Source of the DNA: Astropecten irregularis
Taxonomy: Eukaryota > Echinodermata > Asteroidea > Paxillosida > Astropectinidae
Assembly (NCBI GenBank): GCA_963971285.1
Contig: OZ020244.1
Coordinates: 3,472,001-3,536,000 of the forward strand
Direction: 5' to 3'
DNA length: 64,000 nt
A program made the position numbers and the translations under genes. The notes beneath the pieces are model-generated. The model saw nothing but the letters and a program-made list of their open reading frames with translations. It was not told the DNA's origin and ran no database searches. Positions 1 through 11,655 of this stretch are shown here, one piece after another. Position 1 is the stretch's first letter, and every line of letters begins with the position of its first letter.

Positions 1-368
1 ACTAAACAAAAACAAATACACAAGATAAATTGCGCGTCAAGTTTTCTGTGATGATGCTACACTGTTTTGTTTCCTTCTGGCAAAATATTCTTAAAAAACC
101 TTGTGTATTCATAATCCTTCTGCAATTGCGGAGGCTTCTTGTTCATTTTTCTACTTCATTTAAATTTTCATCTACCGGTACATATAATTGCATATCAATA
201 AGTTGTGTACAATTCTGTTTATATAAATTGTACCTTTATTGCAGTTTGTTTTTGTTTTTTGTTTTTTTAAATTGGCGCAATTAAAATCCAAAAATCACAG
301 AGTAATGGTTGAACATCAGGTGTCAAATGAAAACCTTCAATAAATGGTTGACCAAGGATAAAGTATGT
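1..368. other. No gene seen; AT-rich sequence
   Basis: This stretch is AT-rich with homopolymer T runs. The open frame at 30-284 has low-complexity Phe/Leu/Cys composition and no recognisable motif, so it is not called as a gene. Confidence 0.6.
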
Positions 369-954
369 AGCATGTTACTGTACAATGAGTCGGATCCTAA
401 ATTGCGTGCGTTGATTATTTCTTAGTTTTTCAATTTACAGATATCGAACAATGTCGAAATATAGCAAACTAAGCATTTTATGAAGCAGCTAAGCAAGTTT
501 CAAATTGTCAAGCATTGCGTCAAAAATGAACTCCAAATTTGCGTACAATGTCAAAATCTGAATCATGCAATAAGAACATAATTGTTTTGTAAACTACATG
601 TACACATTTTAAAAAGCAGCTTAGTACACTTCAAATTTTCAAGCATTGTGTCCAAAACCAACTCCAAATTGTCAAAATCGAAATCACGCAACTTGAACCA
701 TAAATGTTTTGTAAACTACATAAAGCAGCTTAGTACGCTTCCAATTTTCAAGCAATGTGTCAAAAACCAGCTCCAAATTTGCGTACAATGCCAGAATTGG
801 CTGAATTGAAATCAATTTTCTTTTATCTCGACGACCTTTTTGAGAAGATGGGTTGTAAGCTATTCACGTTTCATTGTTGAAATAAAACTATAATGCGCAT
901 GAAAACTTTGCCAAAACCATGATCTTGATCCGACTCGTTACAAAGTAGCAGGCT
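369..954. mobile_element. Possible small element with imperfect inverted ends around a degenerate tandem repeat
   Basis: Positions 369-396 and 927-954 are inverted copies matching at 22 of 28 positions by eye, ending inward in GAGTCGGATC. Between them lies a degenerate tandem repeat of about 110-130 bp. No target duplication was found, so the element boundaries are inference. Confidence 0.3.
481..810. repeat. Degenerate tandem repeat, about 110-130 bp, 2.5-3 units
   Basis: Units start near 481, 612 and 724. Each carries AAGCAGCT, a TTTTCAAGCA-like block, then a CAAAAxxxACTCCAAATT-like block and TTTTGTAAACTACAT. Unit lengths differ through short deletions, which indicates an old array. Confidence 0.6.
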
Positions 955-1048
955 GTGTGCTTTTAAGGTGTTGTTTCTTACCTTGTTTTGTGACCTTTCA
1001 TCTTTTGACACTCTAATTATGCGTAGAAATCTGGTGCAAGTGATGATG

Positions 1049-1190
1049 CATATATTTGGTCCAACTGTTGTGAAAATTCTGAAAAGTAAAACAAAAAACT
1101 AAATGATTAAATCGCGCTGCTATTGTTCAGTAAGTAAGCATTTTGGTTCAACTGTTGTGAACATTTTGAAAAAGTAAAACAAAAGATTTA
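1049..1190. repeat. Two-copy direct repeat, period about 90 bp
   Basis: The block beginning TTGGTCCAACTGTTGTGAA near 1058 recurs near 1147 as TTGGTTCAACTGTTGTGAA. Both are followed by a GAAAAAGTAAAACAAAA-like stretch. Confidence 0.5.
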
Positions 1191-1742
1191 AAAGCACCGC
1201 TAATAGTCGTAAACATTTGTTTCGTTTTTTTTTTTACCTAAAAAACCCCCAGTACAATTAATTGCGCTGCAAAACATGTACACATGTACGTGGCAAATTG
1301 TTCAAGCACCCACTGGTAGTTTCATGCACAATAAAAGTCCAGCATTTAGGCGCGCAGAAAGGTCACAGAGCATGTTGGGAAACGGTGTCTTTAAAAGGGG
1401 TTACATTGCTTGTTGAAATATATCCCACAAACACGATCTTTTGGTCATTATCATATGATCTCTGCATAATTAAGGTGTAGGGGTTGAATGCTAATGACCC
1501 TATAGGTTGTATTTTGGGGGCGTTTCTAATGAGGGATGTAGCCACTTTTACTTCATTCTTGAATGAAGCATCCTTGGTCAACCACAAAGCCTCTCTCCAC
1601 CTCCTCAGGAGGGGAGGGGCTTTTCAACGTTTTAAAAAAGGACACGAGGGAGGGTAGGTTACTTTTTTCCACAAAGATTTATTACAGGGGGACCCCTATT
1701 CAATTTTTTTTTTCAAAAAAAAATATTTTTTTTTTTAAACAA

Positions 1743-2030
1743 GTGCAAACGTGTGCTGCTGGTCGGCGCCCTCTACTGTCTGCAACATGTAACAACCAAA
1801 AATAACCCAAGTGTTATGAGTAGTAGGCCCTCTGTTGGCCAAAATCTGCCAACGTACAACTGGTGCCCTGCATGCACTGGTATCCTACAACACATGATTG
1901 ACAAGCTATTGTGCTTTAGGTTCGCGCCATTGAAAAGGTCAATAATTATAATAACAAAGGTCAGAAAGGATTCTTTGTTGCTCGCTCAAACTTTGCTGGA
2001 CCGGTATGGGGGGTTTTCGGATGTCACCCC
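1743..2030 (+). repeat. Dispersed repeat copy, inverted relative to 5605-5880
   Basis: This segment matches the reverse complement of 5605-5880 in blocks over about 280 bp, including GGTCGGCGCCCTCTACTGTC, CCCAAGTGTTATG and GTAGGCCCTCTGTTGG. The A/T-rich run before 1743 could be a degraded retroposon tail. The long open frame at 1753-2127 lies inside it and has no protein-like features. The family was not recognised. Confidence 0.65.
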
Positions 2031-3087
2031 CTGTTCAGGCAATCAGGCCGCTATATATTCTTGGAAAACGGTTTTGGGAAATGACTTTTGGATAAAAAAG
2101 CAAAAAATTAAAGGCCGTATTAACTAGAACTTCCACATCATCACTAATTGAGTCCTTGACCCTCAGAATGACAACAACTTCAGCCCAGATGATCATGTGC
2201 TGATTAGAGAAATAACATTCAAACATGGCTGGATTTCACTGTTTTGGCAAAGATTATAGTTCCTGCTCTCGGCAAAACGGAAATTGGAAAAATCAAAACG
2301 TTTGTGGCACTTTGAGTGAGGCTGGTCTCAAGTTTTAATTGGTTTCACTTGTGTCGTAAGAACTTAATGAATCAAAATAATTTAATATTTGAATTGAGAT
2401 ATTTCATCACTGATTAAGTGATGAAAAAGTAACTAATATCGACGTATTCTTGGGTTTTGTACAAAAGAATGATCACACCTAGATTACTGCAAGATATCTG
2501 TTACACTTGCTTTGCATTTTAGGACGCTTGTATTTTAGTTAAGCTGAATGATAAAGGTGATTGAAAACAGTAAGCTGTATGCAGTTAAAGGCAAAATATC
2601 CAAACAGGAAATATTGTAGATGACATTGAGCTTATGAAGGAGAACTTTAAGCATGATAAAACCTGAATGTGGTGTTGGAAAATACCCGTATGGCTCATAA
2701 GACAAACTTGGACTCTAAAGAAGCGGCAACTGTAAAAAGATTAGTTCAGACATTAAACTATTGATGTACGCTGACAGAACATGTTATAGTCTATTAATTC
2801 TGCTTATGAACAGTAATTCAAAATGAATTTGAGATAAACGGCAAATCTGTGTCTTTACTTGTTTAAACTTGGGTCATCTTTTTAAAGACGGACAGGTTTT
2901 CTTTGTCATATTTGCATGACTGAAAGAATGCTCAATAAAATTTGATAACATTCAAATTCAGTGTGGTTTAAGGAATCGTTTCTTTCTCTTTTGGTGTTTG
3001 AGTTCATCATAATTTTGACAGGACTTTGAGTAAACAGTTCAGGCACAAGCTTAGCATGTAAGAGTGCCCGACTGATATTCGTACATT
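2031..3087. other. No gene seen
   Basis: Unique-looking AT-rich sequence. I saw no exon with paired splice sites, no tandem repeat and no clear inverted-repeat element. Confidence 0.5.
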
Positions 3088-3400
3088 GTGGTGCTGTGGC
3101 TAAGATGTCTGATTCATAAACCTCATGACTTCTGATTTGGGTTTATGGGCTTGAGCCCAGTCAAGGAAATCTTAGTGTTCTTAAGCAAGACACTTTGAAG
3201 ATAAATGTTTCTCTCCAACAAGGAGTAAATGAGTTCAATGTAAGGGTAGTGATGACCATGTGTGTAATTAATTAGCCTCTGCGTGCTTCAACAGCACCTT
3301 GGACTACATACTCCCCAGGGAGTTGAGATGGTCTCAGGACTGACAACTTGGCCCAGTGACCATCATGTGAATTGCATTTTAATTCCAATAGCAATTAGAT
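3088..3400 (+). mobile_element. tRNA-derived SINE, degraded copy
   Basis: The 5' part resembles a degraded tRNA: an A-box-like GTGGCTAAGATGTCTGATTC and a B-box-like GGGCTTGAGCCCAG, then TTAAGCAAGACACTTT, a hallmark following the head of several marine invertebrate SINEs. The 3' part (CCCCAGGGAGTTGA near 3315) is repeated at 3618-3790. Internal pol III promoter boxes are typical of the class; activity is unlikely. Confidence 0.55.
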
Positions 3401-3617
3401 ATGCCTATAATTGAAAGTTGCATTACAGTGAGCTGCACTGAGACTTAATACCTTTGACCTCAACCTTTAACTCTTTCTAGATGCCTGACCAAGGAATTGT
3501 CATCATTGACATAATGGTACTTCAAGGGAAATTCACACATGAATTGACGACTGACTTTCACATTCTTACATCCAGTGCGAAAAATACTTGGGTTGGATTT
3601 TCTGAACAAGTTGCATT

Positions 3618-3790
3618 GTCACTAATTAATTCTCTCCACCAAGGAGTAAATAGATCATTTGTAAGGGCAAGTAATGGCTTTATATTTCATGAGCCTTTTT
3701 TGTGTGTTTAAATAGCAGCCAGAGCTGCATACTCCCCAGGGAGTTGAAATATTCGCAAGAGGGATAAGGTAGCCCAATGAGACTTTGCAT
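3618..3790 (+). mobile_element. 3' fragment of the same SINE family
   Basis: It shares with 3088-3400 the blocks TCTCTCCA-CAAGGAGTAAAT, GCATACTCCCCAGGGAGTTGA and TAGCCCAATGA-like sequence, but lacks the tRNA-like head, as expected for a 5'-truncated copy. Confidence 0.5.
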
Positions 3791-4129
3791 TGCTTTGATT
3801 CTGCCAAGAATCAAATGAGAGCTTTGTTTCTGATGACAATATGATGGACCATATATACTGCCTGCTGACCAGTTTGAACCAGACACAACTAATAAACCTT
3901 TTTGTTGCCAAGCTTGTCATATGAGCACATAAAAAAATTAACTTATGATCTCTTAGGCAATTTTGTAAAGCGAAATGGACTAAGTTCACGATAATAAACG
4001 AACATAAGCATGCTGCTGTCTGATCAAGGTACCATAACCTAAAAGATACAAGTTAGATAAGGTTGTGCTCTGTTGATTAATCCATGTGTATCAAGTGCTT
4101 GGTGTATCTGTGAGAGGGAAAGAACACAG

Positions 4130-4215
4130 ACCACTCAAGCTGGATTTGAACCAACAACATCCTGCTTGTACATGCAGGAGTCTTGACCATTCAACTGCCA
4201 ATCTAGCTGGCGTTG
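4130..4215 (-). mobile_element. tRNA-like fragment
   Basis: The minus strand reads an A-box-like TTGGCAGTTGAATGGTC and a B-box-like GGTTCAAATCC in tRNA spacing. The stems do not close well, so a degraded tRNA-headed SINE is more likely than a tRNA gene. Confidence 0.35.
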
Positions 4216-4423
4216 ACAGTCATCATTGTAATCATTTCTGGAGCAGCATCAGAAGATGTCCAGATAGCTTTCGTAGAAATAAATTTGTTGAATGTTGATG
4301 ACAACAGTGATGTGTGTAACACATGCATCTGCTATATACAAAGAATTGGCCATGTGGAAAAGCCTGCAAAAGGCCAACTAGCAACAATGCTAGAATAATT
4401 ATTATAATACCAGAGAAATGTTA

Positions 4424-4985
4424 CAAAATATGCAATGGCACACCTGCAACACTGCCTTATGTTCCTGTTCCCAGTGCTGCAAAATATGCAATAGCACACC
4501 TGCAACACTGCCTAGTGTTCATATACCCAAATGCTGCAAAATATGCAATAGCATACCTGCAACACTGCCTAGTACCTGTATCCATATACCCAAATGCTGC
4601 AAGATATGCAATAGCACAACTGCAACTCTGCCTAGTGTTCATATACCCAAATGCTGCAACATATGCAATAGCATACCTGCAACACTGCCTAGTACCTGTA
4701 TCCATATACCCAAATGCTGCAAGATATGCAATAGCACAACTGGAACTCTGCCTAGTGTTCATATACCCAAATGCTGCAACATATGCAATAGCACACATGC
4801 AACACTGCCTTGTGTTCCTAATACCAAATGCTGCAAAATATGCAATAGCACACATGCAACACTGCCTTGTGTTCCTAATACCAAATGCTGCAAAATATGC
4901 AATAGCACACATGCAACACTGCTTTGTGTTTCTATATCAAGTATTTATACACCGATGCTGCAAAATATGCAACTTAGGCATACTT
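4424..4985. repeat. Minisatellite of 57/63-bp units with a 120-bp higher-order repeat
   Basis: CAAAATATGC-type unit starts occur at 4424, 4480, 4537, 4600, 4657, 4720, 4777, 4834, 4891 and 4961, giving spacings of 56, 57, 63, 57, 63, 57, 57, 57 and 70. The 57+63 pair at 4480-4599 is duplicated at 4600-4719. Because most units are multiples of three without stops, frames of 150-220 codons stay open on both strands. These are a by-product and not evidence of a protein. Confidence 0.9.
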
Positions 4986-4999
4986 GCAACTGGCTAAAA

Positions 5000-5604
5000 T
5001 TTAGAGGTAAGGCAAATACAATTTAAATTGTTTATCTGCCAGTTGAAACATAGTGGAACATGTAAGACAGGCAGAGTATTCAACACAAAGTTCAATGACC
5101 TGCCATTTCAGCCTTAAACACATGATTGTATGTAGGATCAGACTGTAAAGAGATGATCACCCAGAGCAAGGAATAGATCACCTGTCATATATCAATAACA
5201 AACAGACTTGACTCAGAACAGCAGCTTGCTTAAGCATTGAGTTTGAGATAAGGACCCACTTCCCTTCCTACAAAAACCCAACGTCATCTTTGATTTTTCC
5301 TGCACTGCATGTATTTAGTTCATACTACACAAGTGAAACCAAGGTAAAACCTGAATACCTGTTCCTTAGTATTGTTTTGGTCAAAGTGAATCAGCCATAT
5401 AAGAACACTATTTATCCAATCCTCACACCAACACCTGGAAAGAGGTCACCATCATCCATCAGGTCACGAACCCCCTCAGATCAGAAGCAGTCGTCCTGCG
5501 CATGCAGAAAAGAGTTGGTCATCATGACCGGCCTGAAAAGAGACCTAGTTACACAGGAACAAGTTAATAAGATGACGGGTGCCAACAAAAGGATAAATAA
5601 GGAA
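5000..5604. other. No gene seen
   Basis: The frame at 5290-5688 (132 codons) starts in unique sequence and ends inside the dispersed repeat at 5605-5880. It has no recognisable motif and is not called. Confidence 0.5.
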
Positions 5605-5880
5605 TCGGCCCTCAATCCCCGCCCCATACCGACCCCAAAGACTTTAGGTAGCAACAGGAATCCTTTCTTCCCTATACCGCGCTTTTAGAGGATGTCGTAA
5701 GTTTTGGCCAATAAGCTTGTCAAATCATGCGAGGTAAGATACCGATGATGCAGAACAACAGTAGTACACTGAGCAGATTTCATCCAACAGAGGGCCTACT
5801 ACCCATAACACTTGGGTTATTTCTGGCTGTTACATGCTGCAGACAGTAGAGGGCGCCGACCAGCAGCACACGTTTGCATC
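5605..5880 (-). repeat. Dispersed repeat copy, inverted relative to 1743-2030
   Basis: The reverse complement carries the same ordered blocks as 1743-2030, such as GGTCGGCGCCCTCTACTGTC and CATGATTTGACAAGCTT-like sequence, with small indels. With the other copy it forms a 4-kb inverted pair, but the interior holds no transposase-like frame, so two independent insertions are more likely than one element. Confidence 0.65.
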
Positions 5881-6339
5881 TGTTTTTGTTTGTTTTTTCA
5901 TGATACATTAAAACATTTCAGTAAAGTGCATTTCAAAATGAGAACCACTCTGCCAAACCAAGTGTGAATTGTGAGTCAAAAAAAAAAGAAGGAAAACTCT
6001 AAAGGAATTTCATTATAAAGTTTTAACTTTCTCATTGGAAATGGAATTTCAAAAAAGAAAAAAAAAGCCTATGAACGATGCATTTTTCAAATTTTAGAGT
6101 AAGAACTTGAATTTTGAGATCTAATGTGAGAATTCTGCACAATTATCTATATCAATTTAAAATTTCACGCAATTTTCCTTTGTTTTTACATATGTTTGTG
6201 AGTAGGCTGTGCATATGTTATGTGCTGCGCTGCTTGTTTTAGAATGCAGTATTTGACTCAGTTTGATGGAGTGATTCTCATAATGACTACACATAAATGT
6301 ATATCACACTTTCTGTCCAAATCAGTCACACATGTAACT

Positions 6340-6712
6340 GGCTGAAAAAAAGGTTTTGCATTTGTGATTCACGCGCAGAATTTGTTCTTAATTTTGCAAA
6401 GAACGCCTCACTCTGTTTTCGTTTATACGTGCACATTCTAAAAATGCCTAATGTCTATCGTACAAAAATGCGCAACAAAGTTTTCAATGTGATTTTCTTT
6501 TAGCATAAAGTTTTCAATTTTTGTTTTAAAAAAAACATTATGTTTTGGTGTATTCCAAAAATCCTAAATTTGTACTGAACATAAATGCCAAAAAGATTTT
6601 TAATGTGATTTTAGTTTCAAGGTTTTGCATTTTGCAAAGAATGTCTCATTTGTTTTTGGTGGATGCACGCATATTCTAAATGTCCTGCATTTTTACTGAG
6701 AAGAAATGCGAT
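6340..6712. repeat. Degenerate direct duplication, period about 280 bp
   Basis: GGTTTTGCATTT...TTTGCAAAGAA(C/T)G(C/T)CTCA and a following GCACATTCTAAAAATG-like block occur at about 6351-6450 and again at about 6620-6690. Confidence 0.45.
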
Positions 6713-7262
6713 CTCACAGATGAATTGAATGAAGTGCACTACGCAGCATCATATTGTGCCAAGTTACAGTCTGATTTGGACAGACAAAAAAAATTACATA
6801 CATGTAATATCAAACAGCAGTGGATATTTCAATCAATCTGGCTTTTCATCATCGCACATCCAAACAGTCAGGCCGCATTAATGGAATTTGGAATCATAAA
6901 ATCAAAATGTAAATGAATGAAGAATACAGGTTTTGAACTATCAAGTAGTGTAGTGTCATACGCGCAGTGCAGACATTATGTGGTGGTTGTTAAGTGCACA
7001 AGATTGAATAGCGCAGCGTAATTGACTTTTGCCGGCAAATTTGGGAAGAGTTGATAAATAGAGTCTAGTGGTTTTTACTTTGCAGATTTGCAAGCCAGGT
7101 TAAGAAAAAATATCCTCTGCTCTTTGCTTGAAAACTAAATACATATAATTTAGGGTATGGTTCAGGATTATGTAGGTCTTCATAAATGCATAATCTGGTA
7201 ACAAAAACTATGGCAAACACTTAAAAAAGCCAAGTTAACATAAGTGTGCTGAGAGTGTTTGG
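6713..7262. other. No gene seen
   Basis: AT-rich single-copy-looking sequence. The frame at 6680-6916 shows no domain and no splice context. Confidence 0.45.
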
Positions 7263-7485
7263 CAACCAATGGAAAACACTAGCAAGGGCAAAGTGATGAC
7301 GTAGAATATTTTCCAACCCATGGAAAACACCAGCAAGGACAAAGTGATGAGGTAGAATATTTTCCAACCCATGGAAAACACTAGCAAGGACAAAGTGATG
7401 AGGTAGAATAATTTCAAACCCATGGAAAACACTAGCAAGGACAAAGTGATGAGGTAGAATATTTTCCAACCCATGAAAAACAGTG
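7263..7485. repeat. Minisatellite, 51-bp unit, about 4.4 copies
   Basis: Starts of CAACC-ATGGAAAACAC at 7263, 7314, 7365, 7415 and 7467 give a 51-bp period. The core includes TAGCAAGGACAAAGTGATGA. Units are over 90% alike by eye, so the array is young. Confidence 0.9.
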
Positions 7486-7675
7486 GTTCATCTCTAAAGT
7501 GCTTTGAAATTATAAATTTGCCATTCGACATCAACCACATGAAATAAAGAAATCAAAATAAATCCTGAACCATACATTTATCTAGATAAAATTCCACAAA
7601 TTTAACAATAAAACTGAATGGGTGAATCTGCAGAGACAAATGAGTCTGTTCCACTCCAAAGAACAAGTGAACACA

Positions 7676-8890
7676 TTTTCTGGCATTCCCACTCCAGGGA
7701 AGAGGTGCACAAAGTTTCTGACATTCCCTCTTAGGGAAGAGATGCACAAAGTTTCTGACATTCCCTCTTCAATAGGGAACAGATGCACAAAGTTTCTGAC
7801 ATTCCCTCTTCAATAGGGAAGAGATGCACAAAGTTTCTGACATTCCCTCTCCAGGGAAGAGATGCACAAAGTTTCTGACATTCCCTCTTCAGGGAAGAGA
7901 TGCACACAATTTTTGACATTCCCACTCCAGGGAAGAGATGCACAAAGTTTCTGACATTCCCTCTTCAGGGAAGAGATGAACACATTTTCTGACATTCCCA
8001 CTCCAGGGAAGAGATGCACAAAGTTTCTGACATTCCCTCTTAGGGAAGAGATGCACAAAGTTTCTGACATTCCCTCTTCAATAGGGAAGAGATGCACAAA
8101 GTTTCTGACATTCCCTCTTCAGGGAAAAGATGCACAAAGTTTCTGACATTCCCTCTTCAGGGAAGAGATGCACAAAGTTTCTGACATTCCTTCTTCAGGG
8201 AAGAGATGCGCAAAGTTTCTGACATTCCCTCTCTAGGGAAGAGATGCACAAAGTTTCTGACATTCCTTCTTCAGGGAAGAGATGCACAAAGTTTCTGACA
8301 TTCCCACTCCAGGGATAAGATGCACAAAGTTTCTGACATTCCCTCTTAGGGATGAGATGCACAAAGTTTCTGACATTCCCTCTCCAGGGAAGAGATGCAC
8401 AAAGTTTCTGACATTCCCTCTTAGGGATGAGATGCACAAAGTTTCTGACATTCCCTCTCCAGGGAAGAGATGCACAAAGTTTCTGACATTCCCTCTCCAG
8501 GGAAGAGATGCACAAAGTTTCTGACATTCCTTCTTCAGGGAAGAGATGCACAAAGTTTCTGACATTCCCTCTTCAAGGAAGAGATGCACAAAGTTTCTGA
8601 CATTCCCACTTAGGGAAGAGATGCACAAAGTTTCTGACATTCCCTCTTCAATAGGGAAGAGATGCACAAAGTTTCTGACATTCCCTCTTCAGGGAAGAGA
8701 TGCACAAAGTTTCTGACATTCCTTCTTCAGGGACGAGATGCACAAAGTTTCTGACATTCCCTCTTCAAGGAAGAGATGCACAAAGTTTCTGACATTCCCA
8801 ATCCAGGGAAGAGATGCACAAAGTTTCTGACATTCCTTCTTCAGGAAAGAGAATTAGCGCAAAGTTTCTGACATTCCCACCCAAGGGAAG
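7676..8890. repeat. Large minisatellite, about 38-bp unit, roughly 32 copies
   Basis: The unit is ACAAAGTTTCTGACATTCC followed by a variable joint (CTCTTCAGGG, CTCCAGGG, CTTAGGG or CTTCAATAGGG) and AAGAGATGC. Variant joints recur in blocks, a sign of multi-unit duplication; for example the CCACTCC and CTTAGGG types recur in the same order. Several minus-strand frames of 70-144 codons run through it because of unit length, and none looks like a protein. It is not a CRISPR array: unit and spacer are not separable and the genome is eukaryotic. Confidence 0.95.
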
Positions 8891-9298
8891 GAAATGGAGT
8901 GAACTCATTTTGTCTCCTTAATTCACCAAGCAATACATCCAATTGACAATTTTAGCAGGTTTCTGCATTTTAGCCTATAAACAAATTAACAGTTCTAAAC
9001 TCATGTATTTGAACATCATTTTCAAAACATTGTTTCAGAATATCTTCAGTTTGTGGAGAGCATTTTGTTTGTTGGTCACATTTGAAAGGTTTGTGTATTT
9101 GAAAACTAAATGTAATTTTCAGTTGCTTTGAGACATATAAACGTATTTGGTATGTGCTTAAAGTGTAAAATGTCAGTGTAGCTTTCATTCCAATTTAACA
9201 TTAATATTTTGTAAATGAGAACGTTTTTTGCTGGTTGTGAGTAATGTTTCGTTCAAGATTTCAATCACATGAGTTTAAAAACCAAATAAAAGTAGCAT

Positions 9299-9391
9299 TT
9301 ACTTTATGATGGGGCTCTTCTTCTTGTCGCTTGGGAGTGTAGCATTGTCATGGAAACAATTGATGATGAGGTCCTCAAATGGTAAGCAGGG
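9299..9391 (-). CDS. Candidate terminal coding exon of an unrecognised minus-strand gene
   Basis: On the minus strand a good acceptor (GATTTGTTTCCACAG) is followed by 30 open codons reading PCLPFEDLIINCFHDN... ...SDKKKSPIIK and a TAA at 9301-9299. Composition is protein-like: mixed, acidic then lysine-rich, and unlike the simple-sequence frames nearby. I do not recognise the protein. Phase at the acceptor would be 0. The upstream coding exon was not found with confidence; a short candidate ending at a GTAAGT donor at 12591 has matching phase. It could be a chance open frame, since 31 codons is short. Confidence 0.35.
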   Translation of the reverse strand, partial: PCLPFEDLIINCFHDNATLPSDKKKSPIIK

Positions 9392-9902
9392 CTGTGGAAA
9401 CAAATCAAATCAACAAAAAGAGAAAATCAATCCAAGTTCTATGCAAATAAATTGGACTAAAGTCAGTTAAGTAAAAACTATCTACCAAGCAAATAAATCC
9501 CTAGACAGAGCGGACGCATGTTCAATAGCAAGAAGGAAGTAATCATTATTGCCATATTTTCATCATGCAAATAATGAACACAAAAATAAAAGTTGAATAG
9601 AATCAAGATAACCATAATAACTAAAGAGTAATATAAATTAATTTTGGGCAATGGTATGGTTAAATGCTAAATGTATCCACAAATAGAGGCTTTTAATACA
9701 AAGTGAGGCTTGAGGCTAAGCTTGGGATTTATTTTGCTACCATCATTTTGTGTCCAATCAATCAACCTTTGAGTGGTACTCCTTCGGTCTTCTGATCGGT
9801 CCATCCCCGAGGCAGCCACACAACACATCCCCATCTCAGCATAATAACGATCTATTTGACGCAACCATATGTGTGTCATGCGGACGCCCTACAGGGCGAG
9901 TC

Positions 9903-11499
9903 CTACCAAGAGGTTCTCTCATAGAGAGAATTCACCTCCGCAGGATCGCTTGCAGGGAATCTAGCCACATGACTATACAGTTGCATCTGACGCTCATGTA
10001 TCATGCAGGTAATGGGTCTCATCTGACTCTCCCTGAGTAACCTCTTGTTAGACACATGGTCCGACCAGCAGTAACCAAGGATCCTCCTCAGAGACCCACT
10101 ACCGAAGACATTGAGTCTTCCCAGGCCACCAGTCAAGGTCCATGTCTTACAACCGTAGAGTAAGACAGGCAAGACCAGGGACCTGAAGACCCAAATCTTT
10201 GTCATCTTGCATAGATATCGCAAACGCCATACAGACCGTTCCAGTGAGTCCATCGCTCCACAAGCCCTACCAATCCGCTTGTTGACTTCATGATAACAGC
10301 TTGCAAAGAAATGGATATCACTGTCGAGATAAGTGGACCTATCGACCAATTTCACATTCTCATCACATACGGGGAATGACTGAAGAGCATCACCCAAAGA
10401 GTCACTGAAGACCTGTATCTTGGTTTTTACCCTTTAGCCCCAGGGGTTCCAACTCGGAGCACATTGTCTCAAAAGCGCCCACCAATAGCTCCAGAGTCTC
10501 CGCAAAGGTAAGAGCATAATTGGCAAAGTCAAGGTCAGTTACCCTGACATTGACGAACAATACTCAAAGAACCTACTACGATACTTGTGCATGCACTCCG
10601 AGAGGATCCGCAGGGCCCAAAAAATACGGTCAATCATTTATCTCTTTGGAGTGAACCCAGACTGCTCAGGTTGCTGATGCTTAAGCAAGTGAGGTCGAAT
10701 CCTGCCAAAAAGAATCATAGCAAGAACCTTGCTAGGCACAGAGAGCAATGTCACACCTCGATAGGCATTGCAATCCTGGCAATCTCCCTTGCCCTTACAG
10801 AGAGGAATGTCCCTCTTCCAGTCAGATGGGATCTCGCCAGTTGTCCATACCGAACCTAGTATGTTGTGCAACGCCTCAACTGCACTGTCCCCACCAGCTT
10901 TTAAGAATTCTACGTGAATATCAAAGATCCCTGCCACCTTTCCACTTTTCAGGCTGTTCACCGCAGCCCATGTTTCCAAAGAGCGTAGGTGGATCACAGT
11001 CGATTGGTGGGTCAGCAACTTATGGTGGTTCCGAGATATTCAGGCAGCTAGCCGGTGCATCAGCACAGTACAACTGCTCAAAGTAGGATGCCCAACAAGC
11101 CCTCACCTCAGACTTCTCCGGCAGCAACTCACCGCTTGCAGACCTGACCGAGCCTACCCCCAAGACAAACTTAGAGGAACGAAATGCTTGAATCCCCCAG
11201 TAAGCGGCCCAAGAATCCCCCATCCATGGGTGACTCTTGATCCGCTCACACACAGACCGAACATGCGCCTCCTTGTCAGCCCTAAGAGATCGCACAGCCA
11301 AGCGCCTCAACTTCCTCGCCCCTAGGTTGCCATTTGGTCTAGCCTCCTGACTCTTGTCTATCAGTCTGAGCGTACCCTCAGAGACAAAGCTCCTCTTGGG
11401 GACGTTTAGAGATCCAAACCTTTCACCATAAATCTGCAGAGTGGTGGCCTTGAAGAAACTCCATATCACCTCCGGGCCCTCCCGAGTGGGCATTCCCAA
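9903..11499 (-). pseudogene. LINE reverse transcriptase and C-terminal region, broken
   Basis: Fragments 11020-11499, 10638-11018 and 9903-10397 cover the palm and C-terminal regions in order. DWKRDIPLCKGKGD and YRGVTLLSVPSKVLAMIL mark the fingers/palm. FANY replaces the FADD catalytic box near 10520. A GYCWSDHVSNKRLLRE block marks the C-terminal domain. The frames are separated by stops and shifts. Confidence 0.8.
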
Positions 11500-11655
11500 A
11501 GCCGATCACAAAGCTTGCGCTCAAACTCATCTGCCACGGTCCATCCCGAAGACGACTCACATCAAGCCTTCGCTTAGATGGAGCTAGCCTCCTGGACTTG
11601 AGCCGCACCCGAAGAGTTGCAACAAGCAAACTGTCATCAGTGTTGGAGAACTATG

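Noticed and set aside
4323-5026. Open frames of 202-224 codons (plus) and 151 codons (minus)
   Set aside because: They are produced by a stop-free minisatellite and are equally open in antisense.
5290-5688. 132-codon plus-strand frame
   Set aside because: It runs from unique sequence into a dispersed repeat and has no domain.
1743-5880. One 4-kb transposon with long inverted ends
   Set aside because: The interior holds unrelated SINEs and a minisatellite and no transposase frame; two separate repeat insertions explain it better.
7731-8667. Minus-strand frames of 70-144 codons (MHLFPxxxGMSETLC repeats)
   Set aside because: Simple by-product of the 38-bp array; no start or splice context and no known protein.
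7676-8890. CRISPR-like regular repeat array
   Set aside because: The whole unit repeats; there are no unique spacers, and introns and LINEs show the genome is eukaryotic.
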